Part shown: positions 41,095-52,507 of the stretch, piece after piece
Position numbering within the stretch: the stretch's first letter is position 1
Layout of the letters: each line of letters starts with the position of its first letter
Source of the DNA: Hesseltinella vesiculosa
Lineage: Eukaryota; Mucoromycota; Mucoromycetes; Mucorales; Cunninghamellaceae
NCBI GenBank assembly: GCA_002104935.1
Contig: MCGT01000011.1
Coordinates: forward strand, 1-64,000
DNA length: 64,000 nt
Direction of reading: 5' to 3'
Made by a program: the position numbers and the translations under genes
The notes under the pieces: generated by a model
Databases searched by the model: none
The model's input: only the letters and a program-made list of their open reading frames with translations
Told to the model about the DNA's origin: nothing

Positions 41095-42640
41095 CGAGCC
41101 ATTCTTCGCCCATGCGATGTCGATAGCATGGTTTTGGCTTGAAGACAGAGCATTCATATGTGACCCAACTTTTGGAAAAGGCAAGAGCAAGACTAAAAAT
41201 AAAAAGGAAAAAAATGAGGCATCATTACTTTGTGTCTTCATACTCGCGTTTACTTACAGATCGTAGCGAGCTGTAGTCACACAGGAATGATATCTGCAAT
41301 ACCAAATACGCTACCACATCGCACAATCAGAGGTAAATAGCCTACAGTCAGAGATATAACAATGACAACGGACCGGGATTCGTTTGATTGGAGGCCCAGT
41401 CCTAGCTACACTTCGCCATGTGAGGATGGAGGTCAATAGCCTACGGACCGGGATTCGTTTGATTGGAGGCCCAGTCCTAGCTACACTTCGCCTTGAGGGA
41501 TGGAGGTCAATAGCCTACGGACCGGGATTCGTTTGATTGGAGGCCCAGTCCTAGCTACACTTCGCCCAAGCGATGTCGATAGCATGGTTTTGGCTTGCAG
41601 ACAGAGCATTCATATGTGACCCAACTGTTGGAAAAGGCAAGAGCAAGACTAAAAATAAAAAGGAAAAAAAATGAGGCATCCTTACTTTGTGTCTTCATAC
41701 TCGCGTTTACTTACAGATCGTAGCGAGCTGTAGTCACACAGGAATGATATCTGCAATACCAAATACGCTACCACATCGCACAATCAGAGGTAAATAGCCT
41801 ACAGTCAGAGATATAACAATGACAACGGACCGGGATTCGTTTGATTGGAGGCCCAGTCCTAGCTACACTTCGCCATGTGAGGATGGAGGTCAATAGCCTA
41901 CGGACCGGGATTCGTTTGATTGGAGGCCCAGTCCTAGCTACACTTCGCCTTGAGGGATGGAGGTCAATAGCCTACGGACCGGGATTCGTTTGATTGGAGG
42001 CCCAGTCCTAGCTACACTTCGCCCAAGCGATGTCGATAGCATGGTTTTGGCTTGCAGACAGAGCATTCATATGTGACCCAACTGTTGGAAAAGGCAAGAG
42101 CAAGACTAAAAATAAAAAGGAAAAAAAATGAGGCATCCTTACTTTGTGTCTTCATACTCGCGTTTACTTACAGATCGTAGCGAGCTGTAGTCACACAGGA
42201 ATGATATCTGCAATACCAAATACGCTACCACATCGCACAATCAGAGGTAAATAGCCTACAGTCAGAGATATAACAATGACAACGGACCGGGATTCGTTTG
42301 ATTGGAGGCCCAGTCCTAGCTACACTTCGCCATGTGAGGATGGAGGTCAATAGCCTACGGACCGGGATTCGTTTGATTGGAGGCCCAGTCCTAGCTACAC
42401 TTCGCCATGTGAGGATGGAGGTCAATAGCCTACGGACCGGGATTCGTTTGATTGGAGGCCCAGTCCTAGCTACACTTCGCCTTGAGGGATGGAGGTCAAT
42501 AGCCTACGGACCGGGATTCGTTTGATTGGAGGCCCAGTCCTAGCTACACTTCGCCCAAGCGATGTCGATAGCATGGTTTTGGCTTGCAGACAGAGCATTC
42601 ATATGTGACCCAACTGTTGGAAAAGACAAAAGCAAGTCTA
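41095..42640 (+). repeat. Nested minisatellite, copy 2 (three outer units, ten inner units)
   Basis: Outer units begin with ATGAGGCATC at 41214, 41671 and 42128 (period 457 bp; the last is about 75 bp longer). Each holds GATCGTAGCGAGCTGTAGTC and three, three and four inner copies of about 75 bp with GGACCGGGATTCGTTTGATT and GGCCCAGTCCTAGCTACACT. Within the inner unit GGACCGGG and CCCAGTCC can pair (seven of eight bases) into a hairpin. The outer copies are almost identical, so amplification or gene conversion was recent. Confidence 0.92.
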
Positions 42641-43052
42641 AAAAAAAGGTGAAATGGTTGAGCAGGAGCGAAAAAAGATGGACAAGGAATATTATATTCA
42701 TATATAAAGGAGCTCAATCAATATGAAGAATGGTTATAAAGTACATTTTGGATGTTGTCTTGCTACCAGTAGCGTTTTTCAAGTGATTTTGTTAGCGTTG
42801 TTATGTTGTTTTCTTGAGGGATCTTTGATGTTAGGAAAGAAAAAGCGTGGAAATAAGGTTTTTAGTTGAGCCGTGAATATTTAGTATTAACACAGTTTTC
42901 AATCGCAGACGAGAACGTGACGGATTTTTCTTGAAAAAAAAAAAAAAAGAGGGGGGGGGGAAGCTAAATGAAGGGAATGGGTATAATAGCAACAGCAATG
43001 GACAATGAAGGGAATGTGTATGAGCAACAGCAATATTGGTGGGGCACCAAAG

Positions 43053-45504
43053 TCAGCCAAGAACCTCCCGAACCGTCTGATCATGGGTTTCGATTATCCC
43101 AGCCTGATTGTCATCCAGTTTGCTTGAGAGGTCATTCATATCTTTCAAGGTAACCTGCAATATAATAATAAAAATAATTAGTACTGTAGCTGTACTTTAG
43201 CTTTTGAAAATCGTTTCCGTCTTACATATAGCGTCGCCAAAAGCTCTGCAAACTTCACAATCAAGATTTTGTGTTGCCATGAGTTTGGTAATTGGGCCGA
43301 TCGCAACTGCAAGTGCTTCCATCTGTTCCTATCAAGGAATTTTGTCACTGACAGGGTTATCTGGTTGCAGATGACTTGAACACATAAGACCTTAGTTTGT
43401 TTGAAAAGTTTCCAGGAGCAGTCTTTTCTTGCCGATGCTTCTTGTGAGAGTACCATCGTTGAGCACTCGATCAGTTTGATAGAATCGTCCAATGTATGAG
43501 GCACAGATTCCTCGAGGCTACTGCTGTGTAAATGGGAAAGAAAATCTAAGAATGACAAGCATGTACACCAAGAACAGGACTTACCTTGAAGATTCGATGA
43601 TAAGATGTTCCATTTTTGTCGTGCCGGTGCTTTTCCCTAACGCGTCAATCTTTCGAATTGAGGCGTTTTTCATGTTGTAATTGCCGGCAGTCATGAGGAT
43701 CATTTTGTTGGCGTTCAAATCACGTTCGCACCTTGATATCAATGACTGTCAGTAAAAAAAATCTGCAAGTGTCACTGTGGCTACATACCAGTTCATCGTT
43801 GTCAGGTTGGTGATCTTGGCCATTGATTTGATTGCAGGTACGACGAGTTCCACAAAAGCTGTTCGTTCGTGGTTGCTTGAAATAGTCGGAGAGTGGGCAT
43901 TTAAATGGAAATCTGTCAGGGCATATTGGAGGACTAGTTTGAATTCATTTGCTTGAGGGTCATCATTTGTCAGCTTCAATTGCCAAAGTATTGGCACAAA
44001 TTCATGGTAGTCAAGCTTCAATACTACCGGTCAAAAAAAAAAGGTAAACTCATCCATTTATACGCGTCTCCTCTTCACCACTTGCATTACCTTCACATAT
44101 GAATTCAAATATACCTGGCAGTTGGCGGAGAGACTTGTTCGCCTTTTGATCTGCGAGGCATTGTTGGTATTTTTCAGCTAATTCTTTTGCACCGGGAAAG
44201 CGTTCTGGTGAGCATATTGACCCGTTTGCGATGAGTACGCGACCTTGGAAATTTTGCATATCCAGCTTTTGCATTTTTGGCCGGTGAGGGTTGTCTTGTA
44301 GACCTTTTGTGGGTTGTATGTTGAAAACCTTTCCGTTCTTTGTGATCATCAAGGGCGACTGCGCAAGGTTCAAAGTAAAATAATAATAATAATAATAATA
44401 ATTATAATAATCAGTAAAATGACCCGACGAACATACTCCATCCCCTTTCCCCTCTTCACTATTTTTTTATCCGTTACTACCTTATTATCAGCTTCATCCG
44501 TGTCGGATTCATCGAGTTCATTCTTTAAAAAAATTAGACGGTGGGAAGGATCGCATCGATTAATATTGTTTACCTGATTGTCTTGATCGTTGGCAGCGTT
44601 GAGGTTCATATCCACATTGCAAAATCCTGTTTTCGAGTAACGACGCTTGCCCTAAATTAAATTCAATAGAAACGGTTATATCACTATAGAACTGTAGGTT
44701 CTCTTCTCACCTTGATTTCAGATTCATTCTTTTTTTCAAAAAAAAAAAAAAAAAAAAGGTCAGAAAGGAGAGATAAAGGGGATGTAACATTTACCTGCAT
44801 TTCATCTTGTCGCTGCGGCTGTTGCAACTCATACTCGTAATCACCACCAGTGGTTGTAGTGCCCGTTTCCAAGTTGTCAAAGCTCATATTTTTATAGCAA
44901 TTTTTACCCTGCAGAAAATGGGACCAATATGTTACTACATCTGCTACCACACACCTTATCGATCTCAGTGTTTTTTTTTCTCACCTTGATTGTGTTATAA
45001 AATGGGGAGCCTGCGCGATAAGGATCTTCTTGATCAGAAATGTATTCTTCCTAAAGAGAAAACAAGGTTATTTTGTACGGCCACTTCACGATCAACAACT
45101 TACGTCATTCGTTATAGCTGTGCCAAGGACATGACCAATGTTAACCTTTCCAGAACTATTGTAAAAACCTCCCACATTGATACTGTTTTTAACCAGTTTC
45201 ACAGGCTTAGGACTTTCAGGTTCGCATGTTCTTTGAATGCTATTTAGGGCCATCAACAGCTGTGGGAAAATATAGATGTTAGATGCACATTATATGACAG
45301 GCCAGTATGATCCTTAACCTTTAGCTTGGCGATAATGTGATTTGTATGCAGGATCAGACTCTTTTGGCGTGTTCCCAATGACACCAAATCATCAACCATG
45401 ACTTGAAGTATACAATATAAAGGAGCATCCAGGCAGTTGTCATACATTTGAAGCGCCTCAAATGCGTCCCAATTTTTATGAGGTACTTTTGACCAGTACT
45501 GCAT
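43053..45504 (-). CDS. Uncharacterised protein X2, paralogue of X1
   Basis: Multi-exon minus-strand gene, start MQYWSKVPHKNWDAFEALQM at 45504, end QTVREVLG with stop at 43053-43055. It has the same order of blocks as X1: YDNCLDAPLYCILQVMVDDL, AGSPFYNTIK, GKNCYKN, ITKNGKVFNIQ, ERTAFVELVVPAIKSMAKIT, HTLDDSIKLIECSTMVLSQE, KHLQLRSAQLP, KILIVKFAELLATLY. The C-terminal third is strongly conserved between paralogues, while the region after GKNCYKN is different (X2 has a Gln/Thr-rich linker). An intron near 44381-44412 carries a TAA/TTA trinucleotide run. Function unknown. Conservation of frame and splice sites in both copies suggests selection for the protein. Confidence 0.75.
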
Positions 45505-46189
45505 TTGAATGAATTTTGAGGGAGAAAAAGCAAAATAAAATAAAAAATGGACTTGTTGCCACCATTTCGGCGGGAATCAGGTTTTTATTTTTTAGCAGGC
45601 AAACCAATGGGGTGACCACTGAATTATTTTTTAGTGCGCACATGACAGCAAACCTTTTCTATACGCTTTTTTTTTTTTTGCCTATTAACGCGTTAGACAA
45701 TTCCTTTTTTGGACTTCTGGTATGACGTCTCTGCGTTTTCTTTCAATGAAAAAAAGGCATTGTGTGTTCTTTTTTTAGCTGGAGAATCGGGAGCTGAAAC
45801 GAAACGGATCAAACATTTTGCTGCGCAACATCTGCCTATTGACCTGATGCTTTCAGCATATCATCATCTTCCATGCATTTGCGCATCCACACAATCAAAT
45901 GGCATCGATTTAATTTCTCAAGAGCTCTGTACAGCGTTCGCTTTTTTACGGTACTTTTTCAAAAAAATTACCATATTTAGCATTTGCGCATCACCTTTCG
46001 ATTGCTGGCTGGCGATTGGCCAACTTCTCCAAATAACAAAAGAACCAAAGACCCGTTTTGATGAAGAAAGACTATCAGTACCTTGATCGGGCGGCGCTTA
46101 ACAAAGGCGACCCAACTCGTACAAAGCAGTTACGTACAGTACCGGTATGTACTTTTACAGATTACGCCAATTGTCTTGCGCTGGGCTGT
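45505..46189. other. Intergenic upstream of X2, no supported gene
   Basis: Open frames here are short, cross poly(T) runs and show no recognisable domain. This region probably contains the X2 promoter; no specific element was identified. Confidence 0.5.
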
Positions 46190-46445
46190 GGCTAAATTTG
46201 GCAATCTACTTTTTTTTTTTTTCAAAATGAAAATACTGTAAACAAGCGAACGCTGTACAGAACTCTTGAGAAATTTGATCGATGTCGTTTTATTTTGTGG
46301 GTGCGCAAATGCATGAAAGATGATGATACACAGAAAGCATCAGGTCAATAGACACAGGTTGCGCAGCCAATGTTGATCCGTTTCGTTATGACAACCCCGC
46401 ATCTCCAACTGAAAAAACCAATCATTTCCCCAGGGAACCTCCAGG
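46190..46445 (+). repeat. Block S, copy 3 (diverged)
   Basis: Shares with 38290-38560 the ordered words TTTTCAAAATGAAAA, GCAAA.G.ATGAA, GATGATG..ACAGAAA, CAGCCAAT.TTGATC.GTTTCG and CAGGG..CCTCCAG. It lies at the position expected for the start of a third duplication unit, but nothing further downstream matches. Confidence 0.65.
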
Positions 46446-46484
46446 CCATTAACAATCACATTGCAAAAATCACTCTAAATAAAC

Positions 46485-46721
46485 TCACCTCAATTTTTTG
46501 CGTACTAATACCATAATGGGGAGAGTGGCCATGATTAAGATCGTAACTCTCTCCGACCGCGGAAAGAGCGAAAGGCCCTGCAAACATGCATTAAAAATGA
46601 CTTCGCGCACACTTGATTTTACTCTCTCCAAAAAATAATGGCCACCATTGGAAAGCTTTGTGCCATCGTTGATGGAATCCATGCTGGTCAAGGGCTCGTT
46701 CTGCATGAGCCGCATTTTCAT
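46485..46721 (-). CDS. Possible small protein with C-terminal hydrophobic segment
   Basis: A 78-codon frame ending in a hydrophobic stretch (VTILIMATLPIMVLV) and RKKLR could be a short tail-anchored protein, or the last exon of a longer gene, since TTTGCAG lies inside it as a possible acceptor. No family was recognised and no upstream exon could be assigned. It may well be non-coding. Confidence 0.2.
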   Translation of the reverse strand: MKMRLMQNEPLTSMDSINDGTKLSNGGHYFLERVKSSVREVIFNACLQGLSLFPRSERVTILIMATLPIMVLVRKKLR

Positions 46722-47004
46722 GGAGTAGAGTGATGTTTCTTGTGAATTTTAAGACTCAATACTCGACATGGCCCTGGTCAATGATGTGGGGGTATCATTG
46801 CCACTGGTTCTCACATAGGTTCTTTCAAAACACGCATTTACCTTGACCACTACCAGTTCTTTGTCAACTCTCCAAAAAATTCATCATAGTTAAACTACGA
46901 TCTGGCAAAAAAAAAAAAAAAAAATTCAGCGACCTTGGTCTTGCATTGCAAAAGGGACGATTTAACTATAAGAGAGGATATCATGTTTATTACTGGGAAA
47001 GAGA

Positions 47005-47421
47005 CTAGTGATTCTTGGGTTTGACGACTAAAATTACAATTAAAAATAATATAAGCAAAATCAACAGCAGGATGAGCTTTCTTTTTCTTGTTCTGCTTTG
47101 GTATCTGGAGCCCTGGGTCAGGCCATGAAAAGTGAGGGTTAGTGAAGAAGCCTCTCTTTTTTTTGCTCGTACCTTGTCTAATTGCACATTTGCTTCCTTG
47201 ACTTCTACTACCGTTTGTTCAATATTGTAATCAATACGATCCAACATCGTTCCTTGGTCGATCACCATGGTCTGCAAATCGCGAAATATCTCGGCTAGTT
47301 GGTGTATGGATTTGGCGATTTGGTTGACTTCCCGTTCCCGCTGATCAATCGTTGCTTCGTTGTTTTCCATAATGGCAAGCTGCGACTCGGTGAAGCCCTG
47401 CTTTCAAAAAAAAAAAAAAAA

Positions 47422-47460
<39 letters not shown>

Positions 47461-48407
47461 GAGTCAGTTATTTCGCGCTGATGCCAAGAAACGGCCGCCT
47501 CAGTGCTTACCACTTGGGTATCCTCATCGAAGAGTAGGTCGGCAGCTTCATTACTTAAGCCAGCTTCCATACCAAGAATGTTAGCCTTTCTTGATTCTTG
47601 GCCACGCATCTCTAAGTTTCATGAATAAAAAAAGAAAAGAGGATCAATTTGTGCCAGGGGTAGGTCCTTGGCGCCGATTTACTCTGCAAGTAGCTGGATT
47701 GTTTCTTTCTAAACGTCGAGGACACGTCTTGTACTTTGGTTGCGAGGCTTATTTGGATGTTTTTTGCAAGTTGTGCATCCTGCTGTTTGCTACCTTCGAC
47801 GTAGATCTTTTGGATATTTCGTTTTATACGAAAGAATTCCTAAAAGTCAGCAATGAAAAAAATGGTAAGCCGACCACGTGTCAGGGAAAGAAAAAAGACA
47901 AAATGAGAATGAAGAAAGGAGTCTTACATCTGTTATGTCAGAGGTCAATCGTTCGATAGCAGCTTCATCAGAGGACCGATCATCAAAACCAGGTAGCAGG
48001 TGTTTTCGATGCATGGCGTCCAATTTGGTGACTGACCAAAATTTACATAAAATTAAAGTGGTCGAGATGAGGGTCAAGGCTCTTTTTGAATCCATGGATC
48101 AAAGATCGGCTTACTTTTCGACGTGATGCTAGTCAATGTCTCATCCACTTCATCCACAATGTCTACCCTAATAGAGTAAGAGTATGGAGCAATGCCAAAA
48201 GTTAAGCAGTCTTGTTACTATGCCCATCCTTGCTGTGGTTCAGGCTTACCATTGCGGTGGCAGAACTGACATTTCGATAACGCTGTTGGTGCTCTCCATT
48301 AGCCCCTCCATTTCAGACGCTCCTGCTGAAAAGTGAGCGGATGTCTGTGTTCTTGCATACGAATTTCGGTATTGTAAAAATAAGAGCGTTCGACTACGAG
48401 TGGCCAT
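47005..48407 (-). CDS. TLG2: t-SNARE of the syntaxin-16/Tlg2 type
   Basis: Multi-exon gene starting MATRSRTLLFLQYRNSYART at 48407, typical of Tlg2/syntaxin 16. Next come LPPQWVDIVDEVDETL, KLDAMHRKHLLPGFDD and an Habc-like helical region. The Qa-SNARE motif (REREVNQIAKSIHQLAEIF, RDLQTMVIDQGTMLDRIDYN) has its central Gln in LQTM. The last intron joins VQLDK to GSRYQSRTRKRK, a basic stretch, followed by a single C-terminal membrane anchor (about 18 hydrophobic residues) and the tail KPKNH. The family acts in endosome-to-trans-Golgi membrane fusion together with Vps45. An intron near 47400-47460 carries an A run and a GA microsatellite. Confidence 0.93.
47431..47456 (+). repeat. GA dinucleotide microsatellite in a TLG2 intron
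   Basis: Thirteen GA repeats follow directly after a run of about 25 A. On the sense strand of TLG2 this is a CT tract followed by poly(T), just after the donor region, so it forms an unusually long pyrimidine tract within the intron. Confidence 0.9.
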
Positions 48408-48840
48408 GTTGAGAGGGGGGGGTGGAAAAAAAGGTGGAAGAAAATGAAGGAAAAAAAGGCAAACCCCGCTTTCGCCTCTTTTCTTCGCGGAACGGGCTCC
48501 ACAGCCTCACATAACGATTAGGCTTGTTGAATGCACCACTGTGACCGTGTCTCGGAAAACCTCGTCTAGATCAACAAGATCGAAGATTCAGAGAAGATGG
48601 ACAAGGCTCGTTTAGCCATGTTTAAAATCATTAACGTTCATTCTACCTCTTTGGGTTTCCTTCACATGGATATGGACTCGCTTTTGGTCAAACGACCTGA
48701 AGACAAGGAACGATACTTATCTCGCAAAATCAAACAGCGTACAAAGCCACTGGTTGATCCTGGAGAGCCATTGATGATCCACACGGCCTTGGAACCATTC
48801 CTGCCACTTGTGCAAAGATCTTGATGTCAAGCTCGAAAGC
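48408..48840. other. Region between TLG2 and the retroelement
   Basis: Contains a 75-codon plus-strand frame (48597-48824; LGFLHMDMDSLLVKRPEDKE and LVDPGEPLMIHTALEPFLPL) with reasonable composition but no recognised family. It may be a small gene, a gene fragment or flanking sequence of the insertion. Confidence 0.3.
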
Positions 48841-50755
48841 ATGTCCTTTTTTTTACTGACGGACCCACAGGGGGGACACTAAATGATAAAGTCGACAAAC
48901 CTCTACTTGATCCAAAATTATGGGTCCAGCAACTCACGGCCCTTCCAGTGACAGACGACTCTTTGGCAAGGAAAATCGCAAACTTAGGCAGGACGGATCC
49001 ATTCCAACAAGCCATCGCCAAGAAACTGAAAGATAATCCGGAGGACCCGCAGGCGAAGCGATTTAAGATGGTCAACGACGAATTACTCTACTTCCAGGGT
49101 AACAGACTGTACGTACCAGACAATAGGGACCTCCGCGACGAAATCCTCGCGCACCACCACGACTCGCCCACGGCAGGACACATGGGCGTCCGCAAAACAA
49201 CAGACCTGATCGCCAGACATTTTTTTTGGCCCAAACTGAAGGATACCATTTATGAGTACGTGACCACCTGTCAGGTGTGTGCGCGCAACAAGCCCCGAAA
49301 TTCCAAACCTTTCGGACACCTGCAACCAACCCCTACCGATCCCGGAGAGACCATGGCAATCCATTTCCATGGACTTTATCGTCCAGCTGCCGCCAAGCAC
49401 AGCAAGAAAATATTCAGCCATCTGTGTCTTCGTCGATAGATTGTCGAAAATGTCCCTGTTCGCCCCCACTTTCAACGAGGTCAACGCCGAGGAACCGCCC
49501 AATTATTCCTGCAACATGTCTACGCACAGTTTGGATTGCCTTCCGATATCATATCGGATCGAGGAACGGTATTCCTGGCAACTTTTACACGCACACTATA
49601 CAAAAAATTAGGCATCAAGCAAAACCTCTCTACAGCGTACCACCCCCGCTCAGATGGACAGACGGAAAGAACTAATGCCACTCTGGAACAATACCTGAGA
49701 ATGTTCTGCAACCACCTCCAAGACGACTGGGCTGATCTGCTGCCCCTCGCCCAATTCGCAATCAATAACTCGAAACAGGAGTCAACAAGCCTCTCCCCCT
49801 TCTTCATGGTATTGGGTTACCACCCTTCCTGCCTCAATATACGCTTAGCAACAAACAAAGACGCGGAGACCCCCGACAACCAAGCCGCGGAGCTCCGAGC
49901 AAAACTCTTAAAAGAGACCGTGCAGTTTACACGTCAGCAACTAAGAGCGGCACAGAACCGACAGGCGGAGGCCTTCAACAGAAAAACCGTGGAGCAGCCG
50001 CCTTGGAAACCTGGAGATAAGGTTTGGTTAGCGACGACGAACTTGAAGACAGACCGACCCGCAAAGAAATTGGATTCGAAGTTTGCGGGACCTTTCGAAA
50101 TTGTCGCCAGAGTAGGCAAGAGAGCATATGACCTCAGACTCCCCCAAACTTGGAAAATCCATCCGGTGTTCCACTGCTCCCTCCTAAAATCCTATCGCCC
50201 CGACCCGACGCGCCCTACGAGATTTACAGCAACAGAACGACAGCAACAGCCAGTCTTGGTGGAGGGGCAGCCGGAATACGAGGTCGAAGAGGTCCTGGAT
50301 TCAAGAATCCAAAGGCGCCGGCTCCAGTCTCTAGTGAAGTGGCTCCACTATGACGAAAGCGAAAACACATGGGAGCCTGCCGACAACCTAGCCCACTGTG
50401 CAAATCTCGTGGCAAGCTTCCATCGGCGATACCCATCCAAACCCAGGGTACCGGTGTTAAGAATTGACATTGCCCCCTCCTTTTTTTTGCTTTCTTATAT
50501 ATTTTTTTACTTTTCTTTCCCTGCCTCTTCTCTTTTTTTTTTTTTGCACGTATACAAAAAACCACTTGCTCATAGTGGTAAGTCTATTTCAATAACCCCT
50601 AATAGTACATTAACATCAAATAAAGGTTTTTTTTCTATACTGTTTCCTTTTTCTTTTTTTATCAAGTCCAGCTATAAATTTACCCAGACAAACATGGATG
50701 AGACACTGGGATACGAACCCAGACAAATACCGGTACCGCCTTGAGAGGGGGGTAC
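48841..50755 (+). mobile_element. 5'-truncated Ty3/Gypsy chromovirus: integrase and chromodomain, frameshifted
   Basis: Begins in the linker after RNase H (no gag, protease, RT or RNase H). An HHCC zinc-binding domain follows ([24 protein letters not shown]), then the integrase core with three acidic positions ([23 protein letters not shown]), a GPF/Y-like part (KFAGPFEIV, HPVFHCSLLKSY) and a chromodomain (EYEVEEVLDSRIQRRRLQSL, WEPADNL) ending near 50450. The frame shifts near 49347 and again near 49495, so the integrase is broken and the copy is dead. A purine-rich GAGAGGGGGG at 50744-50753 just before the presumed LTR is a polypurine-tract candidate. Chromodomains in such elements direct insertion to methylated histone H3 in heterochromatin. 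Confidence 0.88.
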
Positions 50756-50995
50756 TGTCGCGACCCTGCTTGCCACAACGTAACATCTCACCCCCACATT
50801 CCTCCCACTCACTACCCCCATTCAAGACTACCAGTGATTCCGAAAAACTATAAAAATAAAATCCAGAATCAATTCCACGCCCTTTGGAATTCCCCCTTTT
50901 CCCTTGCGAACTAGTGTATCAGTCTACTCTTGAAGGATCGTGACATAAGAGTCGCGTCCTTTTTTCTATTTTTTTTTCGCATCATCGTTAACAGT
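50756..50995 (+). repeat. Probable 3' LTR of the chromovirus
   Basis: Starts TGTCGCGACC directly after the polypurine tract and could end at GTTAACA near 50995, giving TG...CA borders. It contains TATAAAAATA near 50849, suited to an LTR promoter. No second LTR exists in the window, so the borders are tentative. Confidence 0.5.
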
Positions 50996-51060
50996 ACAAA
51001 GCAAAGTGGCATGATGAATGGGGTAATCAAAAGCTCAGAAAAATAAGGAGGCTCTATCGT

Positions 51061-52090
51061 TTATTGTCTTGGTAGGTGCTGCTGCTGCTGCTGTTGGCGT
51101 TGTTGCTGTTGCTGCTGTTGTAGCATCATGAGCTGCTGAAAAGCCTGGGGATTCATGTTTCCTAGGTTCATACCGTTGAATGGATTGTTAGCGGCATTAC
51201 CCATCATCATAGGATTAACACCAGTCGCGACATTGCCCGTCAGATTCATGCCCCCAAGGTTCAGATTTGACAGTAGCAAGCTATTTTGATTGAGTCCTGG
51301 ATGCATGCCTAAATAGTCCAGATATAAGGAAATGCTCCTCCTATTTTTTTTTTTTTTTTTTTGCTGGTTTACCTTGCTGATTACCCATGGCATTCATCAA
51401 TTGCTGCTGTGCTTGGGCTTGAGCTTGATGTTGCTGTGGCTGTTGTGCTTGCGGTTGTGCTTGCGGTTGTGGTTGCTGTGGCTGCTGCTGCTGCATCAAA
51501 AGATTGGCTGCGTTGCCACTATTCAACAGGTTAAGGGCATTTGGGTTATTGGCAAAATTCATCATCAGCGTAGCAGGATTAACACCGGCATTTGTCATGG
51601 CCAAGTTTTGCTGCAGCATTCCAGTGGAAGCATTCATTGGCTGCTGCTGGCCAGGCTGAGATTGTTGAGCAAACACCTGCTGCTGTGGTTGCGGTTGAGG
51701 CACGTTGTCTGAGAGATCGGGAAGCGCATGCCTTGTGAACACTATTCCGAGCAGTTTGCCATTTGAATTTGTAAGGACCACACCGTGTTGCTCAGATGGG
51801 TCGGCCGTTGGATTAAACACCATGGTAGCAATCTTTGAAGACAGGGAGTTTTATAAAAATAGTGAGTATTGTGCAAGGGCTGTCGTTGTGTCTTACATAG
51901 CGCTTCTGTTCCAGGTTGCGTAGTAGTAGATTAAAGTTGTTTTGGTCTTGTTCGGTGCTTGTATTCAGAGGGCGGAATTGGCAGAAGGGCACCTTATTGT
52001 TTACAGCAATTCGCTGTAGAGCCACAGCCTTGGCTGCAGCCACACGACCGGTGATTTGCGTTCGTGCTGGCCAAATTTCACGTCGGCTAG

Positions 52091-52121
<31 letters not shown>

Positions 52122-52475
52122 GGATGTTATGAACCGTCCGGGCGTCTTCCTGAAAGGCTTCGATTGGCTGGGACAACTCCTACTTACTATTCTTCCAATG
52201 CAATGTTTGAACCTCTCAGAGCAAGGGGAAAGGCGCCACAGTGACAGCTAAATTCTTGCAAGGTGTTGTTGTCGGGATGCTTGATATTCCAGACAATGTC
52301 GCCTTTCCATACGGGTGGCACCGTTTCTTGTTGTTGAGGGGAGTAATTGTTTTGAGGTTGTACTTGGGGGTTCATTCCTTGAGGCATCATTTGATTGGGC
52401 TGGGGTGCTTGTTGGGCTTGCTGTTGTGGAGGCATGGACATCATGTTCGGTTGATTCTGTCGTTGCTGCTGTTGC

Positions 52476-52507
<32 letters not shown>

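Noticed and set aside
49277..49675. Overlapping frames of about 110-160 codons as separate genes
   Set aside because: They are the broken integrase in two frames plus antisense or alternative frames of it.
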